This document shows, one piece after another, positions 13,421 to 25,723 of a stretch of DNA of 64,000 nt (the first letter of the stretch is position 1; every line of letters starts with the position of its first letter). The notes beneath the pieces are model-generated. The model made no database searches. It was not told the DNA's origin and saw nothing but the letters and a program-made list of their open reading frames with translations. Source of the DNA: Physcomitrium patens (lineage: Eukaryota > Streptophyta > Bryopsida > Funariales > Funariaceae). The position numbers and the translations under genes are program-made. The stretch is taken from NCBI RefSeq assembly GCF_000002425.4, contig NC_037254.1, forward strand, positions 12,865,500 to 12,929,499. Reading direction: 5' to 3'.

Positions 13421-14160
13421 TTTTTTTTTTTTTTTCTTTCACTCTTAAAATATATTTCCTTTGATATCTATATGTATATATATTTTAGCTCCCGTAAGTT
13501 TAGACTCTCTTGAAGTGTGACAAGATAAGTAATAGTTGTATTGCATAACTGTGAGAGTATGTATTAATTCCTTTTTGCGGTATTTTAAAAAACAATTACT
13601 ATGCTTTGCGAGTGTTTAGTTGGTGTTGCAGAAATTCTGTCACCACGCACCAATAATGCAAGGAAATTTGTTTAAATCAGTGCAGTTTTGATTGAAATAC
13701 AAGTATGAGTTTTTCGAATTAAGTAATCAATGCTCTCATAAATAACATGTTTTTCAATCATGGATATAGTTCAGTTTATCTATTTATTTATTGAATAATT
13801 TTTTCCACACTGTCATCAAGCAATACAACACGTCGAGAATATGAATGCATGTTTAAAACCTACAAACCATCGTAATTCCTTGGAAAATATGACTCTAGTC
13901 GGTGACCTTAACCAGTAGCCTACTAGAAAAAAAATAAATCTAAACAAAAGAAAAATGTAGAACAGGGCACAACTGTAGTAGAAGGCAGGCAGGGAAGTGA
14001 TATTTGTGCAGCAAATGCGTCAATATTTGAAAGAAACAATTCAATATTTAAATTGGAAGAGAGCAGCATTGGCGGGGAAGTCGAAGTCATAAGAGGGATG
14101 TGTGACCACACTCCATGGAGCACGTGTAACTCAGAAATGAGCCCCGTCAACGAGGAGAGC
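13421..14160. other. Intergenic, upstream of the histidine kinase
   Basis: A poly(T) run (about 13411-13434), then moderately AT-rich DNA with no convincing gene. A minus-strand frame at 13923-14150 shows no known domain. Confidence 0.5.
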
Positions 14161-15621
14161 TTCTAGAAGGAGCATAAAAGGATCGAGAAAGGTATCAATT
14201 CTGTTGCGAAGGAAAGAATCCTCCTTCATTGGCCCACAGTTCGCAATGGGCCATTGCGGCCCCTCCCGCGTTTCTGCACATTCCGTCGGAAGCTCCTTAC
14301 GAGGAGTGCGGCTCCACGGCGTCTCCTCCTCGCTCCGTCCCTGCCTCGCTGAATTTAACTAATAGACGCAGAATTCCCGCATGGACACCGGAATGCCGCT
14401 GGATGCCTATAGCTCACAGTCACCGTGCCTGGCCGTGCGAGGTAGTGTAGAAGTGATGATTGGCGCCACCACTTCTCCGATTCTTGATCCCACGACTGTG
14501 TCGCGCTGACTCTCTTCCTTCACTTCCGAGGACTGTCCGCACCGCGTTTCACTCGCTCGCTTGCTCGACGATTCGTGCTTGCGATCAGCTTCTGCTCCTC
14601 TCTGCGGAATCCTCTTTCTGTTAAGTTCATTCCATTTGCGCGGGCCGTTCGTCTCTCCTGGATTAGTTATTACAGTCTAGCTTGGTAAAGACGTATCGGA
14701 ACGTGGGTGGATGCCTTCAGGTTGTGCATGGGATTGGTTGTGGTTTTAGCAATGCGTGGGCCTGAGGTGCCTTGTCTTGCTTAGATGGAGTTGCTGCACA
14801 TTGAGTTTGGACTCATGTGCAGGGCATCTGTGGTTTATACTAGGTACTTGCTTTCTGCGCCATTTTCGCCACTTGTTTCGACAGTTGTTTCAGCGTTGGT
14901 TCAGATGACTACCAGATGCACCTCCTCATATGCTCCTCGCAATTCATGTATGTTTGCCGCAGCGGATGCTTCGGTTGTTTTATTTCAGGAGTTTGTATGC
15001 TCACTGTGCTTGATTGGGAACAATGCAAGACTGCCTCCTCCTATCAACTTCATGGAATAGATTCCTCATAACACGTAATGACTTCTACTTGTAGAATTTA
15101 TGTTCCGATCCTGTGAACTCAAACCATCGAGGCGCTTACTCCTTTGCGTATCTCTTGAGGATTTTTTTTCGTCACTGGAGTGGTTGCAGGGAAAGTCAAG
15201 TTTGCGTTGAACAATTTCTGGAGTAAGGGGGCTGATTATGGATTTGTCTTAGTGCTAATCAACGGGAGTTGTAATGAGTTAAGGTCAGTCAAAGCTTGTT
15301 TTGGCTGAAATGAGTAAAGCTTGATGATAAGCACATGCTTGTGGACACAGAATCACAGCCGCCTGCTAGAGAACCGAAGACATGCTTTTATGACGGTGAA
15401 GACAAGTCTGTGATATTTCGGATTCGCAACTTAACCAGTGATCCGAGAGTGCAGCTGGACGAGGTGAATCTTTTACTAAGAAGTCCTGATGTTTGCAGCA
15501 AATAATTGTTGTAAATGGGATGTATGGAACCATGCAGCCTGCAATCGAGTTGCAAGGGTTTTGGCTCTTACTCATGGATACCACATTGAGCGGGTATTGA
15601 GACACTATCAGTTGTCTTGCG
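14160..15621 (+). promoter_or_regulatory. Promoter and long 5' leader of the CHASE kinase, with small leader ORFs
   Basis: A TATA-like CATAAAAG lies near 14174 and is followed by GC-richer leader-type sequence up to the start at 15622. The leader holds small ORFs that would act as uORFs if retained in the mRNA: 14785-15060 (91 codons plus stop) and 15335-15505 (56 codons plus stop). The second has coding-like composition and contains possible donors (GACG|GTGAAG, GACGAG|GTGAAT). A possible acceptor (TGTTTGCAG) ends near 15498, so the leader may itself be spliced. Transcript ends are inferred. Confidence 0.45.
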
Positions 15622-18600
15622 ATGACAACGATGAAATGTAGTGTGCGCTTGTGCTACAAAAAGGGAGCGGGATTGATCATGCGTTTCTTTTCTCGCAAAA
15701 GAAACCCTGTGCGACATGTTGCAGGACTGGTGGTGTTCATTTTCGTGGGTTGGGTATTGGCTTCCATAATTGGGGTGGTACTCTATAACAGCTCTTTGAA
15801 GTCTAGGAACAGGGAATTCAGCCTCAAGTGCGACAATCACAAGGAGGTGATTGCCCCATCTCATTTCTCTCGACCACTACCAATCTAATACCTGAATCCC
15901 TCGTCAGCCACCTTGCCTCATATTCTATCTGAAGTCATAATTAGGGCTGGGCCAGAATGTTAGGGCTTGTGTGAATCTAGATTCAACAATGTGGTTAATC
16001 GGAAGCCTTACATGTGACGTACAGTTTCCTTTTCCCCCCCTCCCTCCCTTCCTTTTCCCAACCACTTGTTGTTCATGCAGATCCTCAGGTCCGAAGTGGA
16101 GAATAACCTGAATGCATCATTTGTGGCACTGGGACTGATTGCCGGTGTTCCTTATGTTAACGATTCTATCTGGAAGAATTTTACACGGCGAACATTGTTT
16201 CTACGACCTAACGTAAGAACGCTGGTGTATTGTGAGCGTGTGCTGGCCAGCCAGCGTTCGGAGTTTGAGCGCAAGTACAATGCGACAATCGTGACAATTC
16301 TTCCAAATGGGACACGTTGGAAACGGGGACCAGCAGACGAATATGCGCCCGTTGTCTTTCAGACTGAAGATGTGGACCTTTATATGTATGACGCTGGGTC
16401 CTCTCCTATTCTAGACGAAGCACTTGTTAAAGCGCGTAAGTGACACTTTTGTGGTCCATGATCTGTTTCTGATGCTTGGGATCCTCTTATCTTGGTTAGA
16501 ATAATCGTACATGTTTGTAGTTGGAATACCTTCGGGCCAATCTGGAAATGGTATGGTATTCAGGTGATACAGGTCTGTTTACCCTGTCGCCACCGAGCCC
16601 AAGGCAAAGCACATTTCAAATGGGAGCTTATTTAGCCTACTATGGCCCTGGCAAAGACTCAAGAAGTTTTCTCAGTGCTGCTGCAAGGAAAAGTGCATGC
16701 GTGGGCTATGTGGCAACAGTACTCGATATCGTCGAAGTGTTTGGTGCCGTCCTTTCCAGGTAGATACTCAGGTTCAGACCTAATTCTGCTAGGAGATCTA
16801 TGTAGATAATTGTGGATCAAGAATTTGAACGTATTGTGATCTCATAATTGGAAAGGGATTGTTAGGTTCATCGCCAATGAGGACATGGATGTTGTGGCTG
16901 TGTACAACGTGGACCCTAATACAACACCCCACGTATCTTACAACTGTAGTACAACTCTCAAACCTTGTGTCCTTCCATTATTTGATCCAGCAAATCGGTC
17001 AAAGGAGCATAGTGATGTATTCGTCGCATGGGAGGTCGGGTCACAGAACTTTGAACTCCGATGTTTGCCCAGGAGCAACATGAAGCTCTTAGCTTTTCGG
17101 AGTGTCGTAGCATGGCCTCTTCTGCTGGCCATGGTGGTCCTCTTCTGTGCAATTATCGTGTATCTTGTGTTGAAGCGGATGCTGGTGATTGAGAAAGACG
17201 TGTCTCTTATGGAGAAAGTGAATGCCAAACTCACGGCTGCAACCATGGCGGCTGAAGCTGCTGAGAAGGCCAAGTCAAGTTTTCTAGCTACAGTTTCTCA
17301 CGAGATAAGGTAAGAATTGCTTGCACCCTTTCCTTAAGTTCCAAAGCTTGAAAGGGTTATACAGTAGGAGAACATTGTCTTTTATTTGATAGGTTTATGT
17401 TGGGGTTGGCGCTGTTTGGGCATACCACTCTTTTCTCCCTCTCTGAAGATTGGTGACTACTGTATTAGTTGGTTGCTTACTTTTCAAGTTGTCATAATAT
17501 GTAACGTGAACGACGAAGCGGTACATTTTCTTCCTACTTATTATCTAATGGGTTTGATAGTGAACAAATTGTATTGATGATATTTTTCTCTTGTTTGTTG
17601 CTCTTTTTATGCAGGACCCCTATGAATGGAGTTATCGGTAAGCTACGCTTCTGTGACATTTAGCAAGGGCATGATATAGTTAGATGTGTTTCAAGAACTA
17701 TTGTGTTCCTCGGTAATTTACACAGTAGTTATTTGTAAGATTATCTGGTTTTGTATTTGGGGGATATGTACTCGAAACAATTGTATAGGCATGCTTGTCA
17801 TTGGACTATTGATGGACTTAATTTCTTGAAAGACGTATTGCGGCAACTACTTGTAAGCAATTGCCTTAGTGTTTACATGGGTTTGGGGTCCAGGAATGAC
17901 AAACCTGCTGATGGGGACAGAGCTCAATGCACAGCAACGTGAGTACGTGAAAATTGCACAAGCTAGTGGAAAGGCTCTACTGTAAGTTATTTTACGCCTT
18001 TTAATCACTTTATTCGATTCCAAACTATTTCCCTTGAAAGAGTTTTTGTAGGCCAGAGTATGATTTCTTGAAATCATGAAATTAACCATTTCATGTGGAT
18101 TTCATGTGCAGAGCACTTATCAATGACGTTCTGGATTTATCCAAGATTGAAGCGGGAAAGATGGAAGTTGAGTCAGTTAAGTTGGACATTCGGAATGAAT
18201 TCGATGAAATCTTCTCATTTCTTGACGAGAAAGATTCCAACAATCATCTTGAGATGGTAGCTTTGATTCACGATGCAGTGCCATCTTGCTTAATGGGAGA
18301 CCCGACCCGCATTCGTCAGGTTTGGTTTACTTTCTAAAACTTTGGATTCTACGACATAATAGTAAATGCATTTGCATATATGTTAATACACACACACATG
18401 TTACTTTAATGTTTTCCAGGGTGATTTTCTCATGAGATGAATTTTTATATTGAAATGCGGTGGATGGAAGTGCCTAAGAATTTGATATTCTAGGAATGGA
18501 AGTACATGATTGTTCAAAAGTTTTTAATTCTACGAAGTGGTTCTGTTTCTTGTGAAGGCCCAGGTTTCTTGTGCCTATTTTTGGGAATCTGTTTTTACTT

Positions 18601-20589
18601 AGCTTTGTCTGGTTATCGTGTGCAGATCCTTTTCAACCTTGTCAGCAATTCCATGAAGGTGAGCTTTAACGTCTGTATTTGGTCTTCCTTTTTCGAGCTT
18701 GTTGTAATTTATGAACATGTACAGTCTATTTTTTTATTTTTCGAGTTATTTGTTGAAGGCCGTGCTTTACCTACTATTCGTTCTTGCTTGTTACACCAAT
18801 TACCTTAGTAGTTTCAGGTAACTTTTTGCATTAGAGGGGGGAATATCACAGTTCATACATTTGAATTTGGTCTACCTTTGCAGTTCACAAAGCAGGGAAG
18901 TATCTTCATATGCGTTCGGATGCTCGACTCATGCCATTCTGATCGCCTGCACCCACCTCCGGAAGTGATCTATGACCTTTCTCGGTCAAAGCTTTTTTTT
19001 CTAGGGAGTGTAAACAATACACAAGTGGTGCCCAAGTCTCCCAGTGGAAGTGACACGACCGGTATGGTAGGAAGTGATCGGGACACAATATGTAGAGGAG
19101 GATCCACGAGGCTATCTGAGATGCATCTGGTGGCACCCAGGCTGAGCATGGTACCAGGCCCATTGAGTTCACGGGAAGCTGTTGCAGCATGGAGGAGATG
19201 GGAGCCCAAGAGATCGGTTGAGACCACCGAGTCAAACCCGGTCACTCTTGTTATCTCTGTCGAAGACACAGGTGCCCCTTCATTCTTTTGTATTCACGTG
19301 TTTTTTCCTGTCGGATTTTGATCCTCTGCTTGGATCTGTCTTGGTTCTTGTTATTGTATATCCTCGGCCAGTAGGCTCTTATTCTTCCTGGTGGTGTAGG
19401 TATCGATGTTCCACTTCATTTACACAATCGCCTATTCCAACCTTTTCTTCAAGCTGACAGTAGCAGCTCGAGGGAATATGGAGGCACTGGTGTTGGTTTA
19501 TCGATATGTAAGGTACACTAATAGAAGATGGTTTGCATATAAGGAGACGAAATAATTGGTGCCTCGAAGTTTCTGGAACACCATCGGTTTAACATTTCTG
19601 TTTGAGTAGTGGATACATTAGTTCACATGTATACTGGTTTTACCTGTAAACTAAAACCACTCCAGTTTTTCAAGGTTACTGATTGATGTCAAATTTTTGC
19701 CAATTAAATTACCTCAAAATATTTATGCAAAAAATATTATTTAAAGAATTTGTTAAAGTAATCCTTGGTAAACACGAAGATACGAATTATTTGCATAGAT
19801 ATTATTGTGCTACTGATGTAGTCTATTCTCATTGCACAAGATAAATTGCTGAGAATGGTTCATTTCTTCATTCTTCATTGGCGATTCTTAATGGATGTGG
19901 AGATGCGTTGCAGAAACTGGCAATGTTGATGAAAGGAGATCTGACGGTGAGCAGCAACCCTGGAGAAGGTAGTGTTTTTGAGTTAACGGTTACTCTAGGG
20001 CGGGCTCCACAGCCAAAGTGTTCAAACTCGTCGGGATGTTGTACAACTCCTGACCAGCGACCTCCCTTGGAATCTGAAAAATTGAGGGGATTTAGGGTTA
20101 TTTTGGTTGATACCCATCCTGTACGGCAGGTATTCCACAATGTCCACCTCTTCTATCCAATACATAAATGAAGGGATTTAATAACCTAAAAATTTAGTGA
20201 AACAGTAAATATTAAAGTGATCACGAATGGAAAGGTTCACTTTAGAGACATATACCAGGCTGTGGGGTTGTATATCTCGCTTGGAAGTTAACTTTGTTAT
20301 GTGGGGTGCTGGAACCTGACGTTTAGGAAGCATATGCGAGCTACTTAAGGAGACTAGGTGTGGTGGTTGAAGAGACGGAAGACTTAGATGGGACTCTAGA
20401 GTTGGTCAGGAGGTATTCATTGTGGCTCAACTCTCCACTAACTTCACTGGTTCTATACGTATGAAATTTGTATTTTCTTTTTGTTTATTTGTGTCTTTTC
20501 TAATAAAAAGATCGTCTTAATTCTTTTCCTATCTTGTAAATTATTGATTATAGTTGTTGGAAGTGGTGTACTGCTTAAGTTCATATATG

Positions 20590-20631
<42 letters not shown>

Positions 20632-22454
20632 AACACTTGTGACATTTTAAGGTTTGGAACTACAAAATCCTTTGGCGGACCCTTCTAGCTGGAAGAATTA
20701 TTCCTCTTTTATCTGATGACAGCTTAGGTATTATTTGAACATGAAATTTGACGTGTTCTGATTGAAAGTAAAACGCAGGGCACTCATCTGTTGTGGGTTT
20801 CTTGTGAAGGAAAGAGAATTCATCCTCAGCACAAGCAATCATTGTAGTTTTGCAAGGAGTAGATAGAGAATTAACCATGGAAATAGGCCAACGTGTGAGG
20901 ACAGAACCTGGTTATGAGACTCTACCGATAATAGCGCTCACCTGCACACCACTACCTGATGAGCTGAAAACAGCTGGATATTCGTCTACTATCTTCAAGC
21001 CTTTACGCCATGCTACAGTTGCCACGATATTGTTGCAAGCTTTAGGAGTTCGATTTCAAATGTCTACTAAGAAAGTGGCTCCAAATCCTAAACTATTAAC
21101 CGGGAAACGCCTTCTAGTGGTACATTTTGCGACCTATAACTTCTTTTGATTCTATTATCGTATCAACGTGGAGTTTGGTTATGATGCATTGCTTTTGGCG
21201 GAGAGTCGTTGTGTATTCGTGGGTTCGAAGTTTTACCTGATTGATTTCAGATAGTATAATTGTTTGAAGCGTTGATTTTCGTAAGTATGGTTCTGCACTG
21301 AGGTATGACCGGTTTTTTATTACAAATTTTTATGTTAAATTTCATAAGTAGAATCGTTTTGGCGCAATGTAGGTTGATGACAATATGGTCAACCGAAGAG
21401 TTGCTACCTCAATGCTAGCCCGGTACGGTGCCACCGTTGTTAAAGTTAATGGAGGAATGGAAGCAGTCAACGCAGTACGCAATCAGAAGCCTGACGAGGC
21501 ATATGATCTTGTCTTGATGGACATTCAGATGCCAGAGGTAAAGGCTGATTCCATTACATTCCTAGTTGACGGTTGAGGTGCAGAAACATTATTTCTGTTT
21601 TCTGTATAAAAATAACACTAAAATTTGTTGTGAACATCTGAGAACTGTTGTATTTGTTCAATGTGAAAACAGATGGATGGTTATGAAGCCACTCGACAAA
21701 TTCGAAAGTTGGAAATTGAGAACTGTGAGCAGTGCGCTGACAGTGAGGCTTCTGAAGAGCTTTTTAAGTGCTTTCATCACCATCTTCCCATCGTAGCAGT
21801 CACAGCAGATGTCATGAATGGAACTCACGAACTTTGTTTTGATGCTGGCATGGATGACTACATTTCCAAGGTGAGATTTAATGTTTCTTCTGCATTGATA
21901 TTATCCATCAATATAAACACTATCGGTTCTTCGATCTTTTATTTATTTCTTTCTTTCTTTTTTCTTTTTTCTTCTTCTTCTTCTTTCTTACAGTTAGCAA
22001 TTTCGTTAGACGCTTGTAACATCTGGATTCGCAATTTTTGTATTTTAGAGTGAATATTTTGCAAAGTTTTCTAAGTTGTTTTGATAGATAACCTAATTCA
22101 ATATGAACTTTTATGTACATACATCTTACCTGTTAAATTTAGTCATCATTGCAATTGTTTGTGGTCAGGTTTGTATGCCTATTTTTTTATGTATTCTATT
22201 CCCTTTTGTACACTTGCGATAATTTGTAGGTCTACTTGTCTTGATTGGATCTTTTGTACTAACTTGGTATAGAAATTTTGTATCCCACCTTGTGTCGAGG
22301 GGAAACTTCTGGCATTTGTAGACGGTTTTTAAGATGGAAAACTAACTGTGCTGTGGCTGTGTGATAGCCTTTGGACCAGAAGCAACTTTATTCTCTACTG
22401 GAACACTTCGTACAAGGAGAGCTAGGAGGCCAATTGAAGAGTAGGTCACAATGA
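15622..22454 (+). CDS. CHASE-domain hybrid histidine kinase (cytokinin-receptor-like, divergent)
   Basis: Sixteen exons: 15622-15846, 16081-16435, 16564-16759, 16866-17309, 17615-17637, 17894-17981, 18112-18319, 18626-18658, 18884-19271, 19400-19512, 19914-20129, 20327-20412, 20810-21119, 21373-21537, 21673-21870, 22368-22454. They total 3135 nt, or 1044 aa, in one frame. Order: TM1 (about 33-55), an extracytoplasmic CHASE domain (about 76-300), TM2 (about 335-361), dimerisation/H box with SHEIRTPMNG (His404), N box ([10 protein letters not shown], about 518-527), G1 (VEDTGIDVP), F and G2 ([10 protein letters not shown]), a pseudo-receiver (about 690-880) and a C-terminal receiver (VDDN at 896, phospho-acceptor Asp945 in LMDIQMP, Lys in YISKP). 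This is the layout of plant cytokinin receptors (AHK2/3/4 type), which autophosphorylate and pass phosphate to HPt proteins. The CHASE region departs from classical receptors where cytokinin is bound, so it fits the divergent CHASE kinases known from bryophytes better. The ligand is unknown. Two exons are tiny (23 and 33 nt). Start could also be Met at 15634 or 15679. Confidence 0.9.
20597..20629. repeat. (AT)n microsatellite in a kinase intron
   Basis: AT run within the intron 20413-20809. The intron is otherwise ordinary and ends at CTTGTGAAG. Confidence 0.9.
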
Positions 22455-22767
22455 CAACCGAGGATAACAGGGTCTTCTCTGAGATACTGAATGTCCAGTT
22501 CAGAATCTTTTTCAAAAAAAATGCGTGTTAGTGGCGGTTTCCGACAAATACTCTCGGAGCATCTCCTAGCGCTGGAGTGGATATTGTTGAATCTTGCCAG
22601 AGTAATAGTTCGGCAGCTTTATTCCTTGATTGTACGTTGGTGGTTGAGGAGGAAACTTTTGACTTGTGTTTGCAATCAGAAGAGAAAATTCTAGATGACC
22701 ATTGACACTCACAGTAGTGAATTCTGTAGCTGAACTGGTTGGTTCCAATTCGTGTCTTGTTAATCTT

Positions 22768-22773
22768 AATAAA
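22768..22773 (+). terminator. Candidate poly(A) signal of the kinase gene
   Basis: AATAAA lies 314 nt after the stop codon, a plausible 3' UTR length. Cleavage evidence is not available. Confidence 0.35.
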
Positions 22774-23566
22774 GTAAATCCAACCTTGTACATTATCCTT
22801 TTATTACATCAAGTTTAAGTACTGTGTCGAGTATTGAAGGGTTAAGTTTATAGAATCTATGTTAAGTGATTGGAATACTTGCCAAAGAATTCAAGGGTGT
22901 TCAAGGCCTAGTGGCAAATGTTTACACTCTCCTTTATGCAGCACGTGCTATTTCCGAATCCTGTGCGAAGTGCATTACGAGGTGTCAGACAATTTGGAAG
23001 TTGATAAGTAGATGTATGTGAAAAAGAAATGGTCCAATCCCCTTTGGAGGATTACTGCCACTGTGAACATCAAATTTGATTAGCTGAAGTTGGTAAGAAG
23101 CATGCGGATATGATCTTGTTACTGCTCTGTTGCCGAAGAGCGTTGAAATAGCACTGCAGGAGGTCAAACTTCTGCCTCCTTGGATGAGATTTCATAAGAT
23201 CTGTGGAATATATTTGTGCTCTCGCCTGTTTCTACTTGTTTGACGCTGCCTGTTGTGTCAAATGTTGATTGAATGCAAAACACACCATTCTGGACTGCCT
23301 GGTAGATAAATGGTTTATTTTACTCATTTTCACCAAACCATAACGTGAATCATAAAAGCATTTCGACTTAAATGCTACAGTTCAATATGTTCACAACTAT
23401 ACAGTGTTCAACATTATTGTTCGCCAACTACTATTTCACAGAGTATTATCCTTGCAGATATTTTGCCAGTATTAAACAAGTATAAGTAATCAACTGATAG
23501 ATAATTAACACCCTTCGATTTAAGATCCGATTCATAATGCCATCAACATTATGATACAAATCTATT
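22774..23566. other. Convergent intergenic/3' UTR region
   Basis: Space between the tail-to-tail kinase (+) and molybdenum hydroxylase (-) genes. It is likely the 3' UTRs of both. No additional gene is supported. Confidence 0.5.
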
Positions 23567-25673
23567 TTAGGACCTGATCTTGTGAATTTTAAGGGCAGAG
23601 ATCGGCACACTAGCAGCAAGAGCCACCTTCTCAACAGTAGCCGGGGCACTTAAGGAGCACCATGAGTTATCACCCCATTGCTCTTTCGCAGATGCCACTG
23701 CTTGACGTACTGCAAAAATGACACTGCAACACCAAATCCTTGTCAGTAAATTGTCTACTCAATTTAAGGGCCAATACGGTATATTTATGAAAATCATCAG
23801 CCTCCAGCAAGCTTAGCAGCATGTGTTGTTATCATTGGTTGAGTGAGAGCAGAGAAATATCGAGATCTTGGTATCTGATTCCATGGGTTGGACACTAGGC
23901 ATAACTAGGCAGGTCTAGGTATGTTCTGCTTAAATGCGAGTCTAATGCCAAGAGATTATATTCGTTACCTGCACGCAAGGCCGTAAGGAGGTTCTCCAGA
24001 AAACTGCGGCCAACAAAACGGGACTAGGTCACGAGGGTATCTTTAGTTGCAAGAGTTTTACACGTATAGTTTTGGTTCTACACATCCAAGGGAATCAATC
24101 TAATCTCATAGGTGGAATTCTGAATGCAAATGAAATTGAATATTCCTCTCATTTGTGTGTTCAGTAACACCAATAAACAGATTCAACGATGACTAAAACC
24201 CGATACAGAAGGGTTAGTCTCTGCAGAATGAATGTACAAACTCCACGTCATACATCCAAATCAACCAAAAAATGTGAAAAAAGGGCAGGTGGTCCTTAGG
24301 AAAGAGAAACCAATCATGCCTTTGATCGCAGGAAGCCTGATGGATTACTGCTGTTGGGCAACAAGGCAGCACGGAAGTCGTGAGGGATGTCCTTAGAAGA
24401 TGGAATCTTGTATTCCCAAGTACTATCCGTAACAAGCTGCACCATAAGAAATAACAAGAAATACGATTCAATTACACTTGACCATCCATCCTTCAAATTC
24501 TGGCTCTAAAATACAGGTTACTTAATCTCAGTATTAATAAGTGTGCAATGCACGGAGATTTGTCCAAGAAACTCGATGAAGTAAAATTTCGAAAATAAAC
24601 CGTGTTCTACGTCTTCAGAACTTGCAGATGCTGTGGAATCTCACATTAATTCGTTACAGTTCTCATAATTTTAGAAAGTTTAGTTGATAGCTGATTTGGT
24701 ATGAGCACCAAAGCTTTTACTAGTGAATGAAATTAGATGCAAATTTCATATGTTTCAACACATAAGTCCGCACTAATTAAAAGGAGCAAGAGACACCGCA
24801 CCTTGCCATTATCGGTATTGTATCGGTATTCCTCAGACAAGTAATACCCAAGTCCTTGGATGAAAGCTCCTTGAATCTGTCAACAGAATTTCGTGTTAGC
24901 TGTCTTACATTGTAAAATCCACTATTCCATGATCTATTGATGAGGAACAACTTTCCATATCACATGCTTATATACTCTCTTAGCCTTCAAGCTCCGTACC
25001 AGGATTTTAGATGCGTGTTAGAAAACCAAATATAAAGGAATCTCACCTGTCCAATGTCAACTGCAGGATTCAAGCTCTTTCCACAATCTAATAGAATATC
25101 AACCCTCAAAACTCGAGTGTCCCCTGCGGAGGATGTAACGTATGTGGTCAAAATTTGTTCAACTTGGCGTACAGCAATATAACATGCAGCTTCGAAGAAA
25201 CGTTTTTCAAACTCAGTGTCTAATTCCTCAAGACGCAACGTATGACACAAAAAATAAAATAAAATAAAATAAAATAAAATCAAGGCTTTGATTGACAAGC
25301 ATAAAATTAAGATGCAAGATGTAACACCAAAGTTGATACAGGATAAGTTGAAATTCTTGCTTTCAAAACGAAGCAGTAGAATCAGTGCCCTTGCTTCTAC
25401 ATAAGCCAAAGAAGTGTAATTAAATACAGTTACATCATGAGAGTTAACTACAAGTAATAATAATCTACATAGTTTTGAAATAATCTAGATGTTTAGAGCA
25501 TTGAAACCTGTCAAAACGTCCACTTCCACTTCGGAAACACCCGCCCCAAAAGATACATATCTGGAAAGACATCCAATCCGTACATCAACTTCGGTGTTCC
25601 ATTGCTCAGGTTGTGATCTGATCTCTTTGTAAAGTTGGGTGTGTGTGTGTGTGTGTGTGTAAGTGTGTTAGAA

Positions 25674-25723
<50 letters not shown>

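Noticed and set aside
16501..16563. Acceptor at 16520 for kinase exon 3
   Set aside because: It shifts the frame and meets a stop. The acceptor ending at 16563 keeps the CHASE frame (ARDTGLF).
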